NCBI RefSeq assembly: GCF_001753205.1
Contig: NZ_CP017560.1
Coordinates: 1 to 64,000 of the forward strand
Direction of reading: 5' to 3'
DNA: 64,000 nt
Source of the DNA: Sporosarcina ureilytica
GTDB lineage: Bacteria > Bacillota > Bacilli > Bacillales_A > Planococcaceae
Position 1 is the stretch's first letter. Each line of letters begins with the position of its first letter. Position numbers and translations under genes: made by a program. Below the pieces are notes generated by a model, which saw only the letters and a program-made list of their open reading frames with translations, was not told the origin of the DNA and searched no databases. Positions 17,343 to 27,849 of this stretch are shown here, one piece after another.

Positions 17343-19079
17343 TTACTCAGTCAGCTGCTGTGCTGCAAATTCCTGGTAAAGCGGATGTGATTGCGTTAAT
17401 TCTTCATGCGCGCCTCTTCCCGTAATCCGACCTTTTTCAATAAAAATAATTTGGTCAGCATGCACAATTGTAGATAGACGGTGTGCAATGACGAATGTTG
17501 TACGGCCTTCCATTAAGCGACTCAATGCTTGCTGAACGACACTTTCGGATTGACTGTCTAAACTTGCAGTCGCTTCGTCCATCATAAGCAGTTTCGGATC
17601 ACGTAAAAAAGCTCTTGCGATAGCAATACGCTGCCTTTGCCCACCAGAAAGTTTTACGCCACGTTCGCCGACTTCAGTATCTAATCCATCTGTAAACTCT
17701 TTAATAAATTGGTCCGCATAAGCCATTTCAGTAACTGTCCATAGTCGTTCATCTGAAATCGCATCACGATTTTCTAAACCATACGTTAAATTTTCACGAA
17801 TTGTTCCTGCCATCATCGCACTTTCCTGCGCGACATATCCAATTTGACTGCGCCATGACTGGATTGAAATCTCTTGAATCGGCGTATCTCCCACTTTAAT
17901 TTCACCAGCAGTTGGTTCATAAAAGCGTTCCAGTAAACCAAATACAGTCGTTTTTCCGCCGCCACTCGGTCCGGCAAAGGCAACCATTTCCCCAGGATTT
18001 GCGCGGAATGAAATCCCATCAATGACCGGTTCATCTTCTGTGTATGAAAATGAAACATTGGATACTTCAATTGGCTGATTCGCAATATCTATTTCAATAC
18101 CATTTTGTCCGCTCTCTAAAGGAACATTCAATATGTCAATAATACGCTCCGTTGCCCCTTTCGCTTTTTGCAATTGCGTAAAGAACATCGCAAACGTCGT
18201 AATCGGCATAATGATTTGGAACAAGTACAATAGAAATGCGACAAGCGTTCCTGTTGACATCTCGCCGCTTGCAACGCGCATGCCACCATACGCAATAATC
18301 ACAACAATGACGAGCATAATGACAAACTGCATGAGCGGCGCAATGAACGCGAAAACACGTGCTTCTTTTAATCCAAATCCTAACAGTTTCTCAATGCCAG
18401 ATAAACCTTTCGCTTCTTCATCTCTTTCCGCGGTAGATGCTTTCATCAAACGTATTTCACTAAGTGTTTGTTGAACATTTCCAGTAAACGTTGCAGTTTC
18501 ATCTTGCAAACCACGCGAAATTTTCGCCATGCGCTTGCCAAGTGGAATCATAATCGCTAAAGTGACTGGTACTGCGATAAGCATCAGAAGCGTCATCTTC
18601 CAATCCATAATTAACAACAACGTGACAGCACCAATAATTGAAATAATACCTGCGATAAACTGTGGAAAATGGTCGGTAATTAAATCTTTCACGACACTCG
18701 TATCATTGACAACACGGCTTACTGTTTCACCGCTAGAATTTTGGTCATAATAACCGACAGGCAAACGAACGAGTTTAAACCACATTCTCTCCCGCAGACT
18801 TGCGACGATTTTCTGGCCAACCGCCGCGAGTAAATAAATGGAGACGCCACTAATGATTGCTTGCACAACAAATGCAATCCCAATTGCGATAAGCAAAGGG
18901 AAGCTCAGGGAGGCTACGGAAAAACCATCCACTAAGTTTTTCGTGAGAATTGGAACAACTAATCCTGCGAGCGTTGTTAAAATACTTCCAGTCATCCCAA
19001 TGATTAGTGTGGTTTTAGGGATTTTCGTTGATAAAATTAAATTAATAAACGGCTTGAGACCCGTTTGTGTCTGATTCAT
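17343..19079 (-). CDS. BmrA-like multidrug ABC exporter (half transporter)
   Basis: 578 residues: an exporter membrane domain with six helices (about 20-310) fused to an ATPase. Motifs: Walker A GPSGGGKTT, Q-loop YVAQESAMMAGTIREN, signature KLSGGQRQR, Walker B LLMMDEATASLD, H-loop IAHRLSTI. Half transporters of this group (BmrA/YvcC, LmrA) work as homodimers and export hydrophobic drugs or lipids. Length fits the family. Single gene with its own terminator and its own start, separated from cydC by about 140 nt. Confidence 0.88.
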   Translation of the reverse strand: MNQTQTGLKPFINLILSTKIPKTTLIIGMTGSILTTLAGLVVPILTKNLVDGFSVASLSFPLLIAIGIAFVVQAIISGVSIYLLAAVGQKIVASLRERMWFKLVRLPVGYYDQNSSGETVSRVVNDTSVVKDLITDHFPQFIAGIISIIGAVTLLLIMDWKMTLLMLIAVPVTLAIMIPLGKRMAKISRGLQDETATFTGNVQQTLSEIRLMKASTAERDEEAKGLSGIEKLLGFGLKEARVFAFIAPLMQFVIMLVIVVIIAYGGMRVASGEMSTGTLVAFLLYLFQIIMPITTFAMFFTQLQKAKGATERIIDILNVPLESGQNGIEIDIANQPIEVSNVSFSYTEDEPVIDGISFRANPGEMVAFAGPSGGGKTTVFGLLERFYEPTAGEIKVGDTPIQEISIQSWRSQIGYVAQESAMMAGTIRENLTYGLENRDAISDERLWTVTEMAYADQFIKEFTDGLDTEVGERGVKLSGGQRQRIAIARAFLRDPKLLMMDEATASLDSQSESVVQQALSRLMEGRTTFVIAHRLSTIVHADQIIFIEKGRITGRGAHEELTQSHPLYQEFAAQQLTE

Positions 19080-19174
19080 ATATCTAATCTCCTCACGCTT
19101 ACATTCGTATTTACAATACCCCTATTTTACCACAGAGGAACGCTACACTTAAAAAGATTCAGCCATAATAAAAA

Positions 19175-19213
19175 GAGCCAAAATGGTCATTTACAAACAA
19201 ACCATTTTGACTC
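19175..19213 (-). terminator. Terminator of the cyd operon
   Basis: GAGCCAAAATGGT and ACCATTTTGACTC form a 12-13-bp stem with one mismatch just downstream of the cydC stop; the minus-strand side runs into TTTTTATT. Confidence 0.85.
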
Positions 19214-19221
19214 TCCTTTAA

Positions 19222-20952
19222 TTAACCTTCCCCGCGGTCAAGCTTATACAATTGTTGATAACGTTCATTCGTACGCATCAATTCTTCATGCGTTCCTTGA
19301 ATCGCAATCTGCCCTTTATCTAAAAATAACACTTGATCCATTCGTTCGATACCTGTTAAATGATGTGTAATCCAAATAACGGTTTTGTCTTGTAAACTCG
19401 ACATAATCGTATCAACCAATTCATTCTCGATAAATGGATCTAATCCAATTGTCGGTTCATCTAAAATCACAATCGGCGTGTCTTTCAATAAAATTCTTGC
19501 AAGCGCAATTCGTTGTCGTTCTCCGCCTGAAAAACGTTGCCCTGTTTCTTCCATTTGTGTTTGTAAACCATTAGGCAGGGAGTTAATATATTTGTCCAAT
19601 CTAACTTGCTTTATCACTGTTTCAATTTCTTCTTTTGTCGCTTGTTGATTGCCTAAACGAATATTGTTTTCCACTGTCGTCGCAAATAAATACGGTTTTT
19701 GATTTAAGACGCCCACTACGTCGTAAATTTGTTCCCCATATTCGACTGGCGAATGTTCATTAATGAGCACATCGCCTGAAGTTGGTTGTATGGCACCTTG
19801 CAGTAATTGAATTAAAGTGGATTTTCCGGCACCGCTCTTTCCAAGCAAAGCAAGCTTTCGACCATGAGGAATCGCTAACGAAATTTGGTGAAGTGCATCG
19901 GCTTGCTCACCTTCATAGCGGTAAGATACGTTTTTAATTGATAAATCTGCTTCCTTAGATGTCTGCACATTTCCTTCGCTTGTTTCCTCTTCCGGCACAA
20001 ACTGCTGAATCGATTCAATTCGTTGCAAGGATTCTCCGTAAGCTGGAATCCGTTCAATCGCATGCGAAAGCGGGATAAGCCCTTCTAAAATCGGCAACGT
20101 AACTAATGTAAACGCCGCAATATAAGCAGGGACAATTTCCCCTTGACCAGCCATATTCCCTGCCCAAATGCCAACCATCAATAAAATCACACCAGATATA
20201 ACTTGCAGTTGAAACCCACGAGATTGATTCCAGTAAGCGAGCTTACTTTCCATTTTATGACTAGACTTACTATCCTTCATGAAACCTGCAATAAAACGCT
20301 CTTTTCTTCCGCTAATTAACCAATCACTTATGCCAAATACAGCATCTGTTAACGTTCGGTATAAATGGCCACGTTGCCTTTTCGCATCGCGCTGGTGTTT
20401 TTTCAATGTATATAATGAAACCATCGGATAAACAAATACAATCACACCTAAACAGAGTGCAATCCAAATTGCAAAAAGCCAATCAAAAAGGGCTAACATG
20501 ACGGTCGCATAAACGAATAAACAGAGACCCACAACCGTTGGAAAAATCGTCCGAATATAAACGTCTTGTAAATGTTCAATATCATCCGCTAATGTCCCAA
20601 GTAAATCTCCTGTTTGAAAGCGAGCGCGAATCATTAACGCTTGTGGTTCAAGCATGCCGTATAATTTTACACGCATTTCCGATAAGATTTTGAGGACAGC
20701 GTTATGACCAGCCAACCGCTCCAAATAGTGACTGACCGCACGGGATAAACCAAACGTACGCACCAACACGATAGGAATATAGAGAAGTAAGATCGTCTCC
20801 GGCATTTCGGAAGCTCTTGATATCAAATATCCCGAAGAAAATGTTAACATGGCACCCGATAAGACAGCTAATGCACCTAAAAGAATGGTCGCGATCATCG
20901 CCTTCTTATATTTTTTCAGATATGGGACGATATACGTTTGAAATAACTTCAT
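19222..20952 (-). CDS. cydC: Heterodimeric ABC exporter subunit CydC (cytochrome bd assembly)
   Basis: 576 residues, last gene of cydABDC. Membrane domain about 1-310, then ATPase with Walker A GKSGAGKST, LNQKPYLFATTVENNI Q-loop, signature RFSGGERQR, Walker B VILDEPTIGLD and H-loop ITHHLTG. Together with CydD it forms the glutathione/cysteine (or heme-related) exporter required to mature cytochrome bd. The start overlaps the cydD stop by 4 nt. The order A-B-D-C, with the subunit carrying ERLAGH near 85-90 last, follows CydC usage. Confidence 0.9.
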   Translation of the reverse strand: MKLFQTYIVPYLKKYKKAMIATILLGALAVLSGAMLTFSSGYLISRASEMPETILLLYIPIVLVRTFGLSRAVSHYLERLAGHNAVLKILSEMRVKLYGMLEPQALMIRARFQTGDLLGTLADDIEHLQDVYIRTIFPTVVGLCLFVYATVMLALFDWLFAIWIALCLGVIVFVYPMVSLYTLKKHQRDAKRQRGHLYRTLTDAVFGISDWLISGRKERFIAGFMKDSKSSHKMESKLAYWNQSRGFQLQVISGVILLMVGIWAGNMAGQGEIVPAYIAAFTLVTLPILEGLIPLSHAIERIPAYGESLQRIESIQQFVPEEETSEGNVQTSKEADLSIKNVSYRYEGEQADALHQISLAIPHGRKLALLGKSGAGKSTLIQLLQGAIQPTSGDVLINEHSPVEYGEQIYDVVGVLNQKPYLFATTVENNIRLGNQQATKEEIETVIKQVRLDKYINSLPNGLQTQMEETGQRFSGGERQRIALARILLKDTPIVILDEPTIGLDPFIENELVDTIMSSLQDKTVIWITHHLTGIERMDQVLFLDKGQIAIQGTHEELMRTNERYQQLYKLDRGEG

Positions 20953-22667
20953 CCTATCATTCCCCTTCTATGTGCCTGAATTAACTTGTCGTATGCACCA
21001 GATTTATTCTCGAGTTCTTCATGTGTCCCCGTTTCAATAATTTGACCATCCTCAATGACAAAAATAAGATCCATATCTTTCATCCAATGCAAACGATGCG
21101 TAGCAAAAAACACTAATTTATTTTCTAATAACGGTAACATCGTCTCTTTAATTTCATGTTCCGTTTCAATATCTAAATGGGCTGTCGGTTCATCGAGCAA
21201 AAGAATTGAGCGGTTTTGCAATAACGACCGTGCAAGTGCAATGCGTTGCTCTTCCCCGCCACTTAATGTGCGACCTGCTTGCCCAATTTTCTCGTCAAAA
21301 CCATTTGGGAAATGACGAACTAATTCCTCAAGGCCTGCTAATTTTGCCGCGCGGACTACTTCTTCACGCGTCGCACCTGGTTCATAAAAACGAATATTGT
21401 CTGCAACTGTTCCCGAAAAAATCGTAGGATGCTGTGGAATATACGTCAATTGGTCTTGCCAAGCTGGTAACGAAAGATGGTTGAATTCGGCGTCATCTAC
21501 CGAAATCTTACCCGATGTCGGTTGCGTAAATCCAGACAATAAATCAATCAAAGAAGATTTCCCTGCACCCGACATCCCTACGATACCAATTTTTTGATAG
21601 CCTTTTACCGAAAAATTAATATTTCGTAAAATATCTCGTTCTTCTGATTTCATTCCAATTTCATGGAAAGTTAACTGACGATCTTCTGTCCAAGTCGGTG
21701 TAGATGGCAAATTCTTTTGAGCGATTGTTTTTTCCGCTAATAAGCCACGAATTTGTTCACCCGCTTCTTTCCCATCCATCGTCGCGTGATAGTCATTCCC
21801 GAGCTCCCGGACAGGTGAGAAATAATCCGGTGCTAAAATGAGGATGGCGAGCGCTGCTTCTAAACCAATATGCCCGCTAATTAATCGTACACCAAGCTCT
21901 ACCGCAATAATCGCAATGGACATACTCGTAAAGAAATCTAGTGCAAAAGTAGATAAAAAAGCAACGCGTAACGTTCGATTTGTTGCAATCCGGTATTTGT
22001 CGCTCACATTTTCAATCGCTTTTTGATGTGATTTACTTCGCCCTAAATATTTCAAAGTGACAAGACCTCGAAGCGAATCAACAAAATGACGTGATAAAAG
22101 TCTGTACGTATCCATTTGTGCGTCCATTTGCTTTTGCGCCGCAAAGCCAAGCAATATTAAAAAAGCAATGAGAATCGGCAACACAACCGCTAGAATGATC
22201 CCCGACAATCGATCTACTGTAAAAACATAGATAAATAACACAAATGGAATAATGCCCATAGACATTAAACGAGGAATAAACAACTGTAAATACGTTTTAA
22301 ATTGAGGAATTCCTTCTAACACTAAGGTGATAATATTGCCCGAACCATGTTTACCAACACTTCTGGGCCCTAGGTCAAATACTTTCTTCATTAAAGCCTC
22401 TTGCAATGTTAGCGCCGTACGATCCGCAAATCGATAAGCAATTCGTTCTCTTCCCCATTGCAAAAAGTGGCGCAAAATATGCGCCACGAGAAAGATTAAA
22501 AGCGAGGGAAAGACTGCCAACCAAGCAGCCCCTTGAAACATCCCTGTAATTGCTTTCGATAAATATAATGCTTGAAAGATAATCGCAACTGCCTGACCGA
22601 GCGTTAAAAATCCAATCAACGCCATCACCGGTTTACTACCTTTATAATGAAACAGATTCTTATCCAT
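20949..22667 (-). CDS. cydD: Heterodimeric ABC exporter subunit CydD (cytochrome bd assembly)
   Basis: 572 residues with a six-helix exporter domain and an ATPase: Walker A GMSGAGKSS, Q-loop YIPQHPTIFSGTVADNI, signature TLSGGEEQR, Walker B ILLLDEPTAHLD, H-loop ATHRLHWM. Start ATG 22667 abuts the cydB stop and its own stop overlaps cydC, so the four genes are one tightly coupled operon. Required for bd-oxidase assembly. Confidence 0.9.
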   Translation of the reverse strand: MDKNLFHYKGSKPVMALIGFLTLGQAVAIIFQALYLSKAITGMFQGAAWLAVFPSLLIFLVAHILRHFLQWGRERIAYRFADRTALTLQEALMKKVFDLGPRSVGKHGSGNIITLVLEGIPQFKTYLQLFIPRLMSMGIIPFVLFIYVFTVDRLSGIILAVVLPILIAFLILLGFAAQKQMDAQMDTYRLLSRHFVDSLRGLVTLKYLGRSKSHQKAIENVSDKYRIATNRTLRVAFLSTFALDFFTSMSIAIIAVELGVRLISGHIGLEAALAILILAPDYFSPVRELGNDYHATMDGKEAGEQIRGLLAEKTIAQKNLPSTPTWTEDRQLTFHEIGMKSEERDILRNINFSVKGYQKIGIVGMSGAGKSSLIDLLSGFTQPTSGKISVDDAEFNHLSLPAWQDQLTYIPQHPTIFSGTVADNIRFYEPGATREEVVRAAKLAGLEELVRHFPNGFDEKIGQAGRTLSGGEEQRIALARSLLQNRSILLLDEPTAHLDIETEHEIKETMLPLLENKLVFFATHRLHWMKDMDLIFVIEDGQIIETGTHEELENKSGAYDKLIQAHRRGMIG

Positions 22668-23680
22668 TAGTAGTTGAGATTCTCCTTTTTAGACACACGT
22701 TTACGGAATACGTAATAGGTCCAAAATGTATACCCAAGAACAACTGGAATCATCGTCGCTGCGACAATTGTCATAATCCGAAGAGAATAATCCCCAGACA
22801 CCGCCTCGTAAATTGTTATATTATGAGCAACATCTAATGAACTAATCATCACATTTGGGAATAGTGCGATAAAAAATGATGCGGTGATCATAATCAGAAT
22901 AATTCCTGTAACCGTAAAACTAAATCCTTCTTTCTTATTGCGTAATAGAAGCATTAGGGCACCATATAGAATTCCGACTAGAATATATAATGGAATTAAA
23001 ATAGGTCCTTTTGCAGAGAATGCCTCTGTATAAAAAACGGTTAAGATGATAAACCAAAAGACAAGTCCACCCGTAATCGCATACCATTTCTGCGCTTCTT
23101 TACGAGCTCTCGTACGAAGGGTTCCCACTGTTTTTAATGAAATAAACGTTAAACCGTGCAAATAAGATAATGCGACAAATGTAAGCCCGCCTACAACTGT
23201 GTAGGTGTTCACAATATCAAAGAACCCTGCATACATATTCATATCTGCATCAATTGGTAAACCTTTAATTAAACTTGCAAAAGTCAAACCTAGTATAAAT
23301 GGAGGGAAAATACTGCCGATAAAAATCGACCAATCCCATGTTTTTACCCATCTTTCTGATTCAACTCTATCCCTAAACTCAAAAGACACGCCTCTTGCAA
23401 TTAATGCTAGCAACAGGACAATCACAGGCATATAATACCCGCTTAGTAAAGTAGCATACCAGTGAGGAAAAGCTGCAAACATCGCCCCTACAGCTGTAAC
23501 AAGCCACACTTCGTTCGCTGCCCAAGTTGGCCCAATCGTCTGAATGAGCATTCGTCTATCCAAGTCATTCTTCGCCAGAAACCTTGTACTCATACCGACG
23601 CCAAAGTCAAACCCTTCAAGAAACATAAACCCAACGAAGAGAACGCCTATTAATAGAAACCAAAGCTCACTTAGTAGCAT
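22667..23680 (-). CDS. cydB: Cytochrome bd ubiquinol/menaquinol oxidase subunit II
   Basis: 337 residues from ATG 23680 (CAGGAGAG 8 nt upstream; the frame is open further but that would add an unusual leader). Starts MLLSELWFLLIGVLFVGFM and shows the conserved EGFDFGVG and TIGPTWAANEVWL motifs of CydB, with about eight membrane spans. Length matches Bacillus CydB (about 338). It overlaps the end of cydA by 14 nt. Partner of CydA in the low-oxygen terminal oxidase. Confidence 0.95.
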   Translation of the reverse strand: MLLSELWFLLIGVLFVGFMFLEGFDFGVGMSTRFLAKNDLDRRMLIQTIGPTWAANEVWLVTAVGAMFAAFPHWYATLLSGYYMPVIVLLLALIARGVSFEFRDRVESERWVKTWDWSIFIGSIFPPFILGLTFASLIKGLPIDADMNMYAGFFDIVNTYTVVGGLTFVALSYLHGLTFISLKTVGTLRTRARKEAQKWYAITGGLVFWFIILTVFYTEAFSAKGPILIPLYILVGILYGALMLLLRNKKEGFSFTVTGIILIMITASFFIALFPNVMISSLDVAHNITIYEAVSGDYSLRIMTIVAATMIPVVLGYTFWTYYVFRKRVSKKENLNY

Positions 23681-25070
23681 GTTGCATCTCTCCTGTCTCA
23701 AAAGGATCGGAAGTTGAAACATCCTCTTTTACTTTTTCATGAGGCCCTTGTTTAATCACCCTGATGAACAAGTAGACCATCACTAGCCCAAGAATTAAGT
23801 AAATGGTCGAAAAAGTAATTAATGAGAATAAAACCTTCCCAGCCGATACGTTTGGTGAAACAGCATCCGCTGTTTTCATTAAGCCGTTTACAACCCATGG
23901 TTGGCGCCCAATTTCAGACATGATCCAACCAAAAGAATTCCCGATAAATGGTAGAAATATTGCAGGAACCATAAACTTTAAATATTTGGTACTGGTTTCC
24001 AATTTCTTTCTAAATGATAAAAGTAATCCGAATGCACTTAATACGATTAAAACGCCGCCAGTTCCAGCCATAATTCGGAAACTCCAAAATGTCGTTTTAA
24101 CCGGTGGCACGTAATTACCGTCACCGTATTGCAATACATACTTTTCTTGTAATGTGTTCATCCCTTCAACTTTCCCACTAAATTTTCCATAAGCTAGATA
24201 ACTTAATAAGTAAGGGATATCAATTCGATTTGAACTTGTTTTATTTTCTACATCTATGCTTGTAACCACGGTCCAGGCCGCTGGGTCTCCACTGTCTTCC
24301 CATAAACCTTCAGCTGCCGCCATTTTCATTGGTTGGGCATGCATTAAATACGTTGCCTGCGAGTGACCTGTGAAGGCAATACCTAGCCCCGATAATAATC
24401 CCACAACCAATGCAATATTCATTGAGCGTTTAAAGAAATCAACATCTCTTTTTCTAAAAATGTACCAAGCACTTACACCAATAATGAAGAATGCGCCCGT
24501 AGCAAAACTACCCAAAACAGTATGTGGAAAAGCAACCCATAATTTTTCGTTTGATAATAAGGCTAGGAAATCATTCATTTCTGCACGTCCGTTTTGCAAA
24601 ACAAAACCGACAGGATTATGCATAAACGAGTTTGCCGCCATAATCCAGAAAGCCGAAAGCATCGTTCCAATCGAAACAAGCCAAATACAAGCTAGGTGAA
24701 TTTTTTCCGGCAATTTATCCCGGCCAAAAACCCATAAACCAATAAATGTTGCTTCCAAAAAGAAAGCGAGCAGTGCTTCTAATGCTAATGGCGCGCCAAA
24801 TATATCACCGACAAAGCGAGAATAAGTTGACCAATTCATACCAAACTGAAATTCTTGAAAAATCCCAGTTACGACACCGATTGCAAAATTAATTAGAAAG
24901 AAGATACTCCAGAATTTCGTCATCTTTAAATAGATTTCTTCTTTTTTAAAGACATACATCGTCTGCATAATTGCAATCAGTAATGCTAAGCCAATAGATA
25001 AGGGAACGAATATAAAGTGAAACAATGTCGTGGAAGCAAATTGAATCCTTGCCAGCATTAACGCATCCAT
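23667..25070 (-). CDS. cydA: Cytochrome bd ubiquinol/menaquinol oxidase subunit I
   Basis: 467 residues from ATG 25070; GGAGGGG stands 8 nt upstream, whereas the alternative GTG at 25079 overlaps the ribosome binding site. Heme ligand region ARIQFASTTLFHF (His18), second ligand in LWVAFPHTVLGS, GRQPWVV motif, and a short Q-loop (around GMNTLQEKY) as usual for Firmicutes. It reduces oxygen with menaquinol at the membrane and heads the cyd operon. The upstream 360 nt contain several TTCACAA half-sites (for example near 25209 and 25317) reminiscent of Rex boxes, but no complete one. Confidence 0.95.
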   Translation of the reverse strand: MDALMLARIQFASTTLFHFIFVPLSIGLALLIAIMQTMYVFKKEEIYLKMTKFWSIFFLINFAIGVVTGIFQEFQFGMNWSTYSRFVGDIFGAPLALEALLAFFLEATFIGLWVFGRDKLPEKIHLACIWLVSIGTMLSAFWIMAANSFMHNPVGFVLQNGRAEMNDFLALLSNEKLWVAFPHTVLGSFATGAFFIIGVSAWYIFRKRDVDFFKRSMNIALVVGLLSGLGIAFTGHSQATYLMHAQPMKMAAAEGLWEDSGDPAAWTVVTSIDVENKTSSNRIDIPYLLSYLAYGKFSGKVEGMNTLQEKYVLQYGDGNYVPPVKTTFWSFRIMAGTGGVLIVLSAFGLLLSFRKKLETSTKYLKFMVPAIFLPFIGNSFGWIMSEIGRQPWVVNGLMKTADAVSPNVSAGKVLFSLITFSTIYLILGLVMVYLFIRVIKQGPHEKVKEDVSTSDPFETGEMQHATK

Positions 25071-25360
25071 AAAGAGCACCCCTCCAAAAATTCTATCTCT
25101 CTATAGTATATCGAGGGAACAAGAAATTTCTGTGAACAATCGAACACATTTTTGTTACAATATTATCAACGCTGTATTATGACAATTTTGTTACCGTTAC
25201 ATTTTATTCACAAACTGTACACATCGTATCGGTTAGATTCATCGTAGTTATTTTCCAAATACCAATTCTGTTACACTAGTAACCAACATGATAATAGTAC
25301 AGTTTACGGTGTGCTGTATTCACAAGGATACGTGCCGAAAGAAGACCTACAGTCAAATAA

Positions 25361-25392
25361 AAAAAGAAGCATTGCGATAATCACAATGCTTC
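25361..25392 (-). terminator. Terminator of bioA
   Basis: GAAGCATTG / CAATGCTTC hairpin, followed on the minus strand by TTTTTTTATTTG. It lies about 45 nt after the bioA stop. The rest of 25071-25436 is the cydA upstream region, A/T-rich, without a gene. Confidence 0.85.
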
Positions 25393-25436
25393 GGCGCAAA
25401 TTGTCAATAATTCGATTTTACGGATGTTTCTTACTT

Positions 25437-26801
25437 TCAAATTGAAATTTCTTCAATCGCATCTTTTATAATTGAAAGCATCTCGTCTAGCTCACTGTAG
25501 GACGCAGCAAGCGGAGGCATAAAGACAATGACATCACCTAGCGGACGAGTGAGCAATCCATTTTCCCTCATGCGGATCGTCGCATGATAAGCCGCTCGTT
25601 TTTCTGCAGGAAAGGCTTTTTTCGTTGCTTTTTCCTCAACTAGTTCAATCCCACAAATTAGACCAAGTTTCCGGATGTCACCCACATGTGGAAGCGCAGC
25701 AATTTGTTCTAACTTCTCGCTTACATAGGAAGACTTTTTGGCAGCTTCATCTACTAAGTTTTCACGTTCAAAAATATCCAAGTTTGCGAGTGCCGCTGCA
25801 CAACCTAGTTGATTTCCAGTATATGAATGCCCATGGAAGAATGTTTTCATTTCCGAATAATCGGCGTAGAAAGCATTATAAATACGTTCACTTGTTAATG
25901 TTGCCGCAATCGGTAAGTATCCACCTGTAATTCCTTTGGCAATCGTCATAATATCAGGTTGTACATTTTCATGTTCGACAGCGAACATTTTTCCGGTACG
26001 GCCAAAGCCTGTGGCCACCTCATCTACAATAAGAAAAACATCAAATTCCCGGCAAAGTTTTTCCAGTCCTTTTAAATAGCCAGGAGGCATTAAATTCATA
26101 CCGCCAGCACCCTGTACCATGGACTCAACAAATACGCCCGCAATTTCATCACTATTCTCTTCAAATAATTCTCGTACTGCTTGCAATGATTCTTCTTTCG
26201 CAATGTCTCCATTTCCTGATGGGTGATGATAAGCAGAAGGAAAAGGAATTGTATAAGATGCAAACATTAATTTACTGTACATTCGGTGATACAAGTCTAT
26301 TGCGCCGACACTCATGGCACCAACTGTATCGCCGTGGTATCCATTACTAAGCGCTACAAATTTTGTTTTCTTTTTATTTCCTTCGTTTTGCCAATATTGA
26401 TAAGCCATTTTAATAGCGATTTCGACTGATGTTGCACCGCTATCGGAGTAAAATACACGTGATAAAGATTCCGGAGCAATTTCAATCAACCTTGCTGCAA
26501 GTTTAATAGAAGGGATATTCATTGCACCAAGTAAAGTCGAATGGGCGATTGAATCAAGTTGATTTTTAATCGCTTCGTTAATCTCCTCTTTACGGTGACC
26601 GTGAACGTTCAACCAAAGAGAAGAATACGCATCCAAATATTCTTTCCCGTGGATGTCCTTCACTCTTACACCTTCACCACTCGCAATGATCAGTGGATTT
26701 TCTTCATAATCCTTCATCTGTGTAAAAGGAAGCCACATATGTTTATTACCTAATTCGTATAACTGTTCTGCTTGCAATTCATCCAACTGTACTGTTTGCA
26801 C
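25437..26801 (-). CDS. bioA: Adenosylmethionine-8-amino-7-oxononanoate aminotransferase
   Basis: 454 residues, class III PLP aminotransferase that makes 7,8-diaminopelargonate for biotin. Features: [62 protein letters not shown] with the PLP aspartate, and [15 protein letters not shown] with the PLP lysine. GTG start 26801 with GGTGGGGG upstream. It overlaps the end of bioD by 23 nt, so the two are co-translated from one BirA-regulated transcript. Confidence 0.95.
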   Translation of the reverse strand: MQTVQLDELQAEQLYELGNKHMWLPFTQMKDYEENPLIIASGEGVRVKDIHGKEYLDAYSSLWLNVHGHRKEEINEAIKNQLDSIAHSTLLGAMNIPSIKLAARLIEIAPESLSRVFYSDSGATSVEIAIKMAYQYWQNEGNKKKTKFVALSNGYHGDTVGAMSVGAIDLYHRMYSKLMFASYTIPFPSAYHHPSGNGDIAKEESLQAVRELFEENSDEIAGVFVESMVQGAGGMNLMPPGYLKGLEKLCREFDVFLIVDEVATGFGRTGKMFAVEHENVQPDIMTIAKGITGGYLPIAATLTSERIYNAFYADYSEMKTFFHGHSYTGNQLGCAAALANLDIFERENLVDEAAKKSSYVSEKLEQIAALPHVGDIRKLGLICGIELVEEKATKKAFPAEKRAAYHATIRMRENGLLTRPLGDVIVFMPPLAASYSELDEMLSIIKDAIEEISI

Positions 26802-27510
26802 GTTTATCCCCCACCTTCAAGTTTTCAACATCCCATGTACGAACAATTGATGAACGAAATTGTTGGTTTAATAGGTTGTCTTCAATATTTTCTATATAAG
26901 GAATTGTCCCGATAACGGGTAAGCATGTAATTTTTTTGATCATCCGGATATTATCTTCTTCAATTGCCTTTTCATCGTTATTCGTATTTGAAAATACAAT
27001 CCCTGCAATGGAAATATCGCGATTTCTCAATGCCTCTACCGTTAAAATCGTATGATTGATTGTCCCAACGCCTGTCCTTGCGACAATAATTGCCGGTAGT
27101 TCGCCTGCTTGCATGAGATCTAGAACACAATATCCTTCATTGTTTAAAGGAACATATAAACCTCCCGCTCCCTCAACTAATAAATGCTTCGGGCTGGATG
27201 CTCTTCGTTTCAATTGCCTTTCTAATTCACCTACGTCAATCGACTTTCCTTCAATCGCCGCTGCATAATGTGGAGAACTTGGCTTTTTGAATAAATATGT
27301 ATATCTTTTCTCCCCTTCTTGTGCAAGAACGGCCTTATATTGTTCGACATCCGGGGCGATAAGTTGTCCATCGATATACTCCCCTCCACTTTGGACCGGC
27401 TTAAAAAAATCGATTGTTATTCCGTTGTCAATTAAAGCTTGACCAAGTAAAACTGTTGTCACTGTTTTTCCAGCATCGGTATCTGTGCCACAAATAAAAA
27501 AACCAGCCAT
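26779..27510 (-). CDS. bioD: Dethiobiotin synthetase
   Basis: 243 residues from ATG 27510 (GGGGGAGGG 8 nt upstream). P-loop [10 protein letters not shown] at 8-17, FKPVQSG, and [12 protein letters not shown] are BioD signatures. It converts diaminopelargonate, CO2 and ATP to dethiobiotin. First gene of a short bioDA operon; no bioB, bioF or bioW lies in the window. The BirA operator is directly upstream. Confidence 0.93.
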   Translation of the reverse strand: MAGFFICGTDTDAGKTVTTVLLGQALIDNGITIDFFKPVQSGGEYIDGQLIAPDVEQYKAVLAQEGEKRYTYLFKKPSSPHYAAAIEGKSIDVGELERQLKRRASSPKHLLVEGAGGLYVPLNNEGYCVLDLMQAGELPAIIVARTGVGTINHTILTVEALRNRDISIAGIVFSNTNNDEKAIEEDNIRMIKKITCLPVIGTIPYIENIEDNLLNQQFRSSIVRTWDVENLKVGDKRANSTVG

Positions 27511-27532
27511 TCTATTACCCTCCCCCACGTGA

Positions 27533-27559
27533 GTTAACCATTATCACTTTCAGGTTAAC
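27533..27559 (-). promoter_or_regulatory. BirA operator
   Basis: GTTAAC-N15-GTTAAC (27533-27538 and 27554-27559), extended as GTTAACC...GGTTAAC, matches the biotin operon operator bound by holo-BirA in Bacilli. It sits 23 nt upstream of the bioD start and so would block transcription when biotin is plentiful. Confidence 0.88.
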
Positions 27560-27800
27560 ACAACTATAAATAGATTACAATTCAATTCAGAAGAGAGCGA
27601 TAAATGTGAAACTAGTTGTAAAAGATACTATAGGGAATACTGAAATGCTGAATTCTAGTGGCTATAGGGTTTTCATTCCATCGGTACGATAGGTGATACT
27701 TGAAAATTTTGCAAAAGTTTAACTTCATCAATACATATTACAAAACTAGTACAAATAAGCTATAATGGTCCATGCAAATCTCATAATATATGGGCTTGCT

Positions 27801-27842
27801 TTACGTGGTTCGAAACCATCCCACGATAAAAAACTAAGGAGA
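27801..27842 (+). promoter_or_regulatory. PreQ1-I riboswitch
   Basis: ACGTGGTTCGAAACCATCCC and ACGATAAAAAACTAAGGAG give the P1 stem CGTGG/CCACG, the L1 loop, the A-rich tail AAAAAACTA and the pseudoknot-forming 3' strand that overlaps the Shine-Dalgarno AAGGAG of queT. This is the class I preQ1 aptamer in a translational arrangement: ligand binding would hide the ribosome binding site. Confidence 0.88.
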
Positions 27843-27849
27843 TAGGAAT

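Noticed and set aside
25130..25325. Complete Rex operator upstream of cydA
   Set aside because: Only half-sites (TTCACAA, TGTGAA-N6-AACACA) are seen; no full TTGTGA-N6-TCACAA box, so not annotated as a site.
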